A stretch of DNA of 7,954 nt from DASRQK01 sp040392005 (lineage in GTDB: Bacteria; Bacteroidota; Bacteroidia; Sphingobacteriales; Sphingobacteriaceae), in contig JBEBWT010000065.1 of NCBI GenBank assembly GCA_040392005.1, positions 1 to 7,954 of the forward strand, in the 5' to 3' direction. Positions 6,053-7,954 of the stretch are shown here, piece after piece. Below the pieces are notes generated by a model that saw only the letters and a program-made list of their open reading frames with translations, made no database searches and was not told the origin of the DNA. Within the stretch, counting starts at the first letter, position 1; the number at the start of each line of letters is the position of its first letter. The position numbers were made by a program, and so were the translations under genes.

Positions 6053-6916
6053 ATGAGAACCTTACAACCAATGAGATTGCTGTCCGTTTTTTTTGTTTTG
6101 TGGCTGGTAGCCTGCGGAGGGCCCACTCCTGAAACGACCCGTGTAGAGCAGATCCTGGAAATCTTAGGGAATGAGCCCGAAACCGTATTGGTGGCAGCCC
6201 ATCGGGGCGGTCATTTGCTGGTACCGGAAAATTCGCTGGCCGCCATTGATGAGGCGGTGGAGGCAGGGGCCCATATTGTGGAGCTGGATGTGCGGCAGAC
6301 CGCAGACGGCGAGCTGATCATGATGCATGACCGGCGGGTGGACCGCACAACTACCGGCACAGGGGCTGTGGATTCGCTGACCTGGGCAGAAATCCGGGAG
6401 TTGCCCCTGCTCCACCAGGGAGCCCCAACTACGCACCGCACCCCCACATTAAGGGAAGCCCTGTTGCATGCCCGGGACCGTATAATGGTAGATCTGGATT
6501 ATAAGGTCGGCACTTTTGAAGCCGCACAGGAGGTGTATGACCTGATCAAAGAGTTGGACATGGAACGGCAGGTGCTGTTCTTTCTCTATGACCACAAGGA
6601 GATGCCTGCTTTACACGTACTCAATCCCAACATCCGGATCATGCCCCGTGCACGCAAAATAGAGGATATCCGGGAGATTGTTGGCTGGCAACTGACGGAT
6701 ATCATCCACATTGACGAGTCCTTTACGGGCATGGATGAGCTGGAGCTGATGCACCGGCAGGGCATCCGGCTTTGGGCTAATACCCTCGGGGCAAGGGACT
6801 CGGCTGCCCGTGTGGACAACGCTGCTTTTGGTGATTTTTTTAGAAATTTGAAATTTGCAAATATTGTACAAACTGACGAACCGGCTTTACTGATAAATTT
6901 CCTCAATAAGAAGTAA
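6053..6916 (+). CDS. Glycerophosphodiester phosphodiesterase family lipoprotein
   Basis: Lipoprotein of 287 aa in the GDPD family (TIM barrel), which typically splits glycerophosphodiesters into glycerol-3-phosphate and an alcohol. A short basic and hydrophobic signal peptide ends in the lipobox LVAC at Cys21, followed by Gly-Gly. Catalytic blocks are AHRGG (H50, R51), PENS (E59), VELDV (E77, D79) and MMHD (H92), then DRTTTGTG (97-104), the PTLREAL block (131-137) and DLDYK (147-151). In that last block Asp149 stands where most members have the third metal-binding Glu. The C-terminus has the usual IVQTDEP. The frame opens with a TTG at 6017 directly after the preceding stop codon. I chose the ATG at 6053 because it gives a compact lipoprotein signal; ATGs at 6047 and 6071 also work. 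It lies between two phosphoesterase genes and ends 1 nt before the next start, which supports one transcript. Extracytoplasmic anchoring is inferred. Confidence 0.92.
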   Translation: MRTLQPMRLLSVFFVLWLVACGGPTPETTRVEQILEILGNEPETVLVAAHRGGHLLVPENSLAAIDEAVEAGAHIVELDVRQTADGELIMMHDRRVDRTTTGTGAVDSLTWAEIRELPLLHQGAPTTHRTPTLREALLHARDRIMVDLDYKVGTFEAAQEVYDLIKELDMERQVLFFLYDHKEMPALHVLNPNIRIMPRARKIEDIREIVGWQLTDIIHIDESFTGMDELELMHRQGIRLWANTLGARDSAARVDNAAFGDFFRNLKFANIVQTDEPALLINFLNKK

Positions 6917-6917
6917 A

Positions 6918-7954
6918 ATGAAACCTGCATCCTTGCTTTCCTCCCTGCTGATTATTTTCGTTCTTTTATCCTGCGGACAGGACGGAAAATCCGTTCCAAA
7001 GACCGGCGACCGTCCTTCCGTATCCAGCGTAATGGATGAGGTGGTGACCCGCCTGTTTGAAAATCTGTCCAAAGAACAATTGGATTCGTTGGATGAGGCG
7101 TTTATTCTGCAATTTCTCACAGAGGAAGAAAAAGAGGTGCTATCCACCAGATACTGGGAGTTTTCGGTTGATCAGCCCGTCCGGGTCTCCATTATGAGGG
7201 ATCGGAAACAAGCGACTCTACCCTTCTGGCTGGAGGCTTCTGGCTTTGTGAAAACGGATCTTAGTCTCCGGAATGAAATCAGCACATATGAAGTCTGGCA
7301 AAAAGATTTCCCGAAAGGGGTCGTGTCCCTCGGTATCAATGGTTTTGACAAGCACCGGCCTGTTTATTTTGTGTCGGTTGCGCCACTGGATCCGGAAGGA
7401 TCAAAGGTCCAGGATGGATCGCCGGCTCCGGGACAGGAATCTCCGGGGGCATCGGGCAGCATCCGGGAGCCTCTGACGCTCACCCCGATCTTTCCGGTTG
7501 AACAGCACATTGACATCCTGAGGCCCGGCGCCTTTACCTATCACGACTGGGACGGGCTGAAACTGGACGAGGTACCCGAAAGTATGGTAGGGGAGTTGTT
7601 GCTGACTACCATCCGGGGCCGGGCGCGGGAAGCGCATCTGATACGGGCATTCCGCACCACCGCCTATCCTTCTTCTGAGCTGCCGGATCAACTCGTATTG
7701 ACTTATGATGGGGACCCTGCCAGCAGTATCGTGGTGCAATGGCGCGGTAGTCCGGCCGATGAAAGCGGCGAAGTGGTTTTTTGGCCGGAAAACGGCGGCG
7801 ACACCTTGCGGATGATTGCCGGAAAACGGGTGATGGAAGATCGTTTGCTCTACAATGACCGCTATATGAACCGCTTTACCGCCCGTTTGGAGAATTTGCA
7901 GCCGGGAGTACGATACGGCTATTATGTGGAGGGTAGCAATGGTGCGCGATCGGC
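6918..7954 (+). CDS. Purple-acid-phosphatase-like metallophosphoesterase lipoprotein (3' end missing)
   Basis: Open to the right edge; 345 complete codons are visible and no stop codon. The ATG lies 1 nt after the preceding stop codon, indicating translational coupling in the operon. A lipoprotein signal peptide ends in LLSC at Cys19. Residues about 35-250 match no domain I can name; they include STRYWEFSV (76-84), YEVWQKDF (124-131) and SLGINGFDKHRPVYFVSVAP (137-156). A Gly/Ser/Pro-rich linker (about 158-185) interrupts this region. From about 253 a purple-acid-phosphatase N-terminal (fibronectin-like) domain begins: QLVLTYDGDPASSIVVQWRG (258-277) and LENLQPGVRYGYYVEG (324-339). This is the standard lead-in to a calcineurin-like phosphoesterase domain, which should lie beyond the window. 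The catalytic half is therefore inferred, not seen. A protein of roughly 650-750 aa anchored outside the inner membrane is expected. Confidence 0.82.
   Translation, partial: MKPASLLSSLLIIFVLLSCGQDGKSVPKTGDRPSVSSVMDEVVTRLFENLSKEQLDSLDEAFILQFLTEEEKEVLSTRYWEFSVDQPVRVSIMRDRKQATLPFWLEASGFVKTDLSLRNEISTYEVWQKDFPKGVVSLGINGFDKHRPVYFVSVAPLDPEGSKVQDGSPAPGQESPGASGSIREPLTLTPIFPVEQHIDILRPGAFTYHDWDGLKLDEVPESMVGELLLTTIRGRAREAHLIRAFRTTAYPSSELPDQLVLTYDGDPASSIVVQWRGSPADESGEVVFWPENGGDTLRMIAGKRVMEDRLLYNDRYMNRFTARLENLQPGVRYGYYVEGSNGARS

Noticed and set aside
1..7954. CRISPR arrays, insertion sequences, tRNA genes, attachment sites or toxin-antitoxin pairs
   Set aside because: On reading both strands I saw no regularly spaced repeats, transposase motifs, cloverleaf-like segments or small two-gene modules.

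Overview
The window looks like chromosomal DNA of a moderate-GC member of the Bacteroidota; I cannot name the genus. The evidence is a carboxypeptidase-regulatory/plug/beta-barrel outer-membrane protein followed by a GLPGLI-family protein, lipoproteins with short Bacteroidota-type signal peptides, no Shine-Dalgarno sequences at any start, and intergenic matches to the Bacteroidota -7 promoter element (TAnnTTTG). I see no mobile element, rRNA or tRNA gene, CRISPR array or phage gene.

Layout. Positions 1-279 are an AT-rich non-coding leader with a 12-bp palindrome and a candidate promoter. Positions 280-3927 (+) hold a two-gene unit: a 925-aa TonB-dependent-receptor-like outer-membrane barrel and a GLPGLI-family exported protein. 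A minus-strand gene (3919-4662) converges on it with a 9-nt overlap of the two coding ends. It encodes an unrecognised four-helix membrane protein, and a strong hairpin at 3933-3975 lies inside its last codons. The divergent intergenic region 4663-4780 carries one exact TAnnTTTG element for each direction and a perfect 9-7-9 inverted repeat, so it is a compact regulatory region. From 4781 to the right edge (+) runs a probable operon of three exported phosphoesterases: a secreted purple-acid-phosphatase-like metallophosphoesterase, a glycerophosphodiester phosphodiesterase lipoprotein, and, 1 nt later, a second purple-acid-phosphatase-like lipoprotein cut by the window end.

How the genes may work together. 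The left pair probably serves outer-membrane uptake or envelope assembly for an unknown substrate. The right cluster could release phosphate or alcohols from organic phosphate esters and diesters outside the inner membrane (inference from the families). All five plus-strand proteins have export signals. The three predicted signal-peptidase-I substrates all begin the mature protein with Gln, and the other two are lipoproteins. No wholly novel system is evident. The parts least explained by known families are the roughly 220-residue N-terminal region of the last gene, the orphan membrane protein with its operator-like dyad, and the hairpin at the convergent junction.
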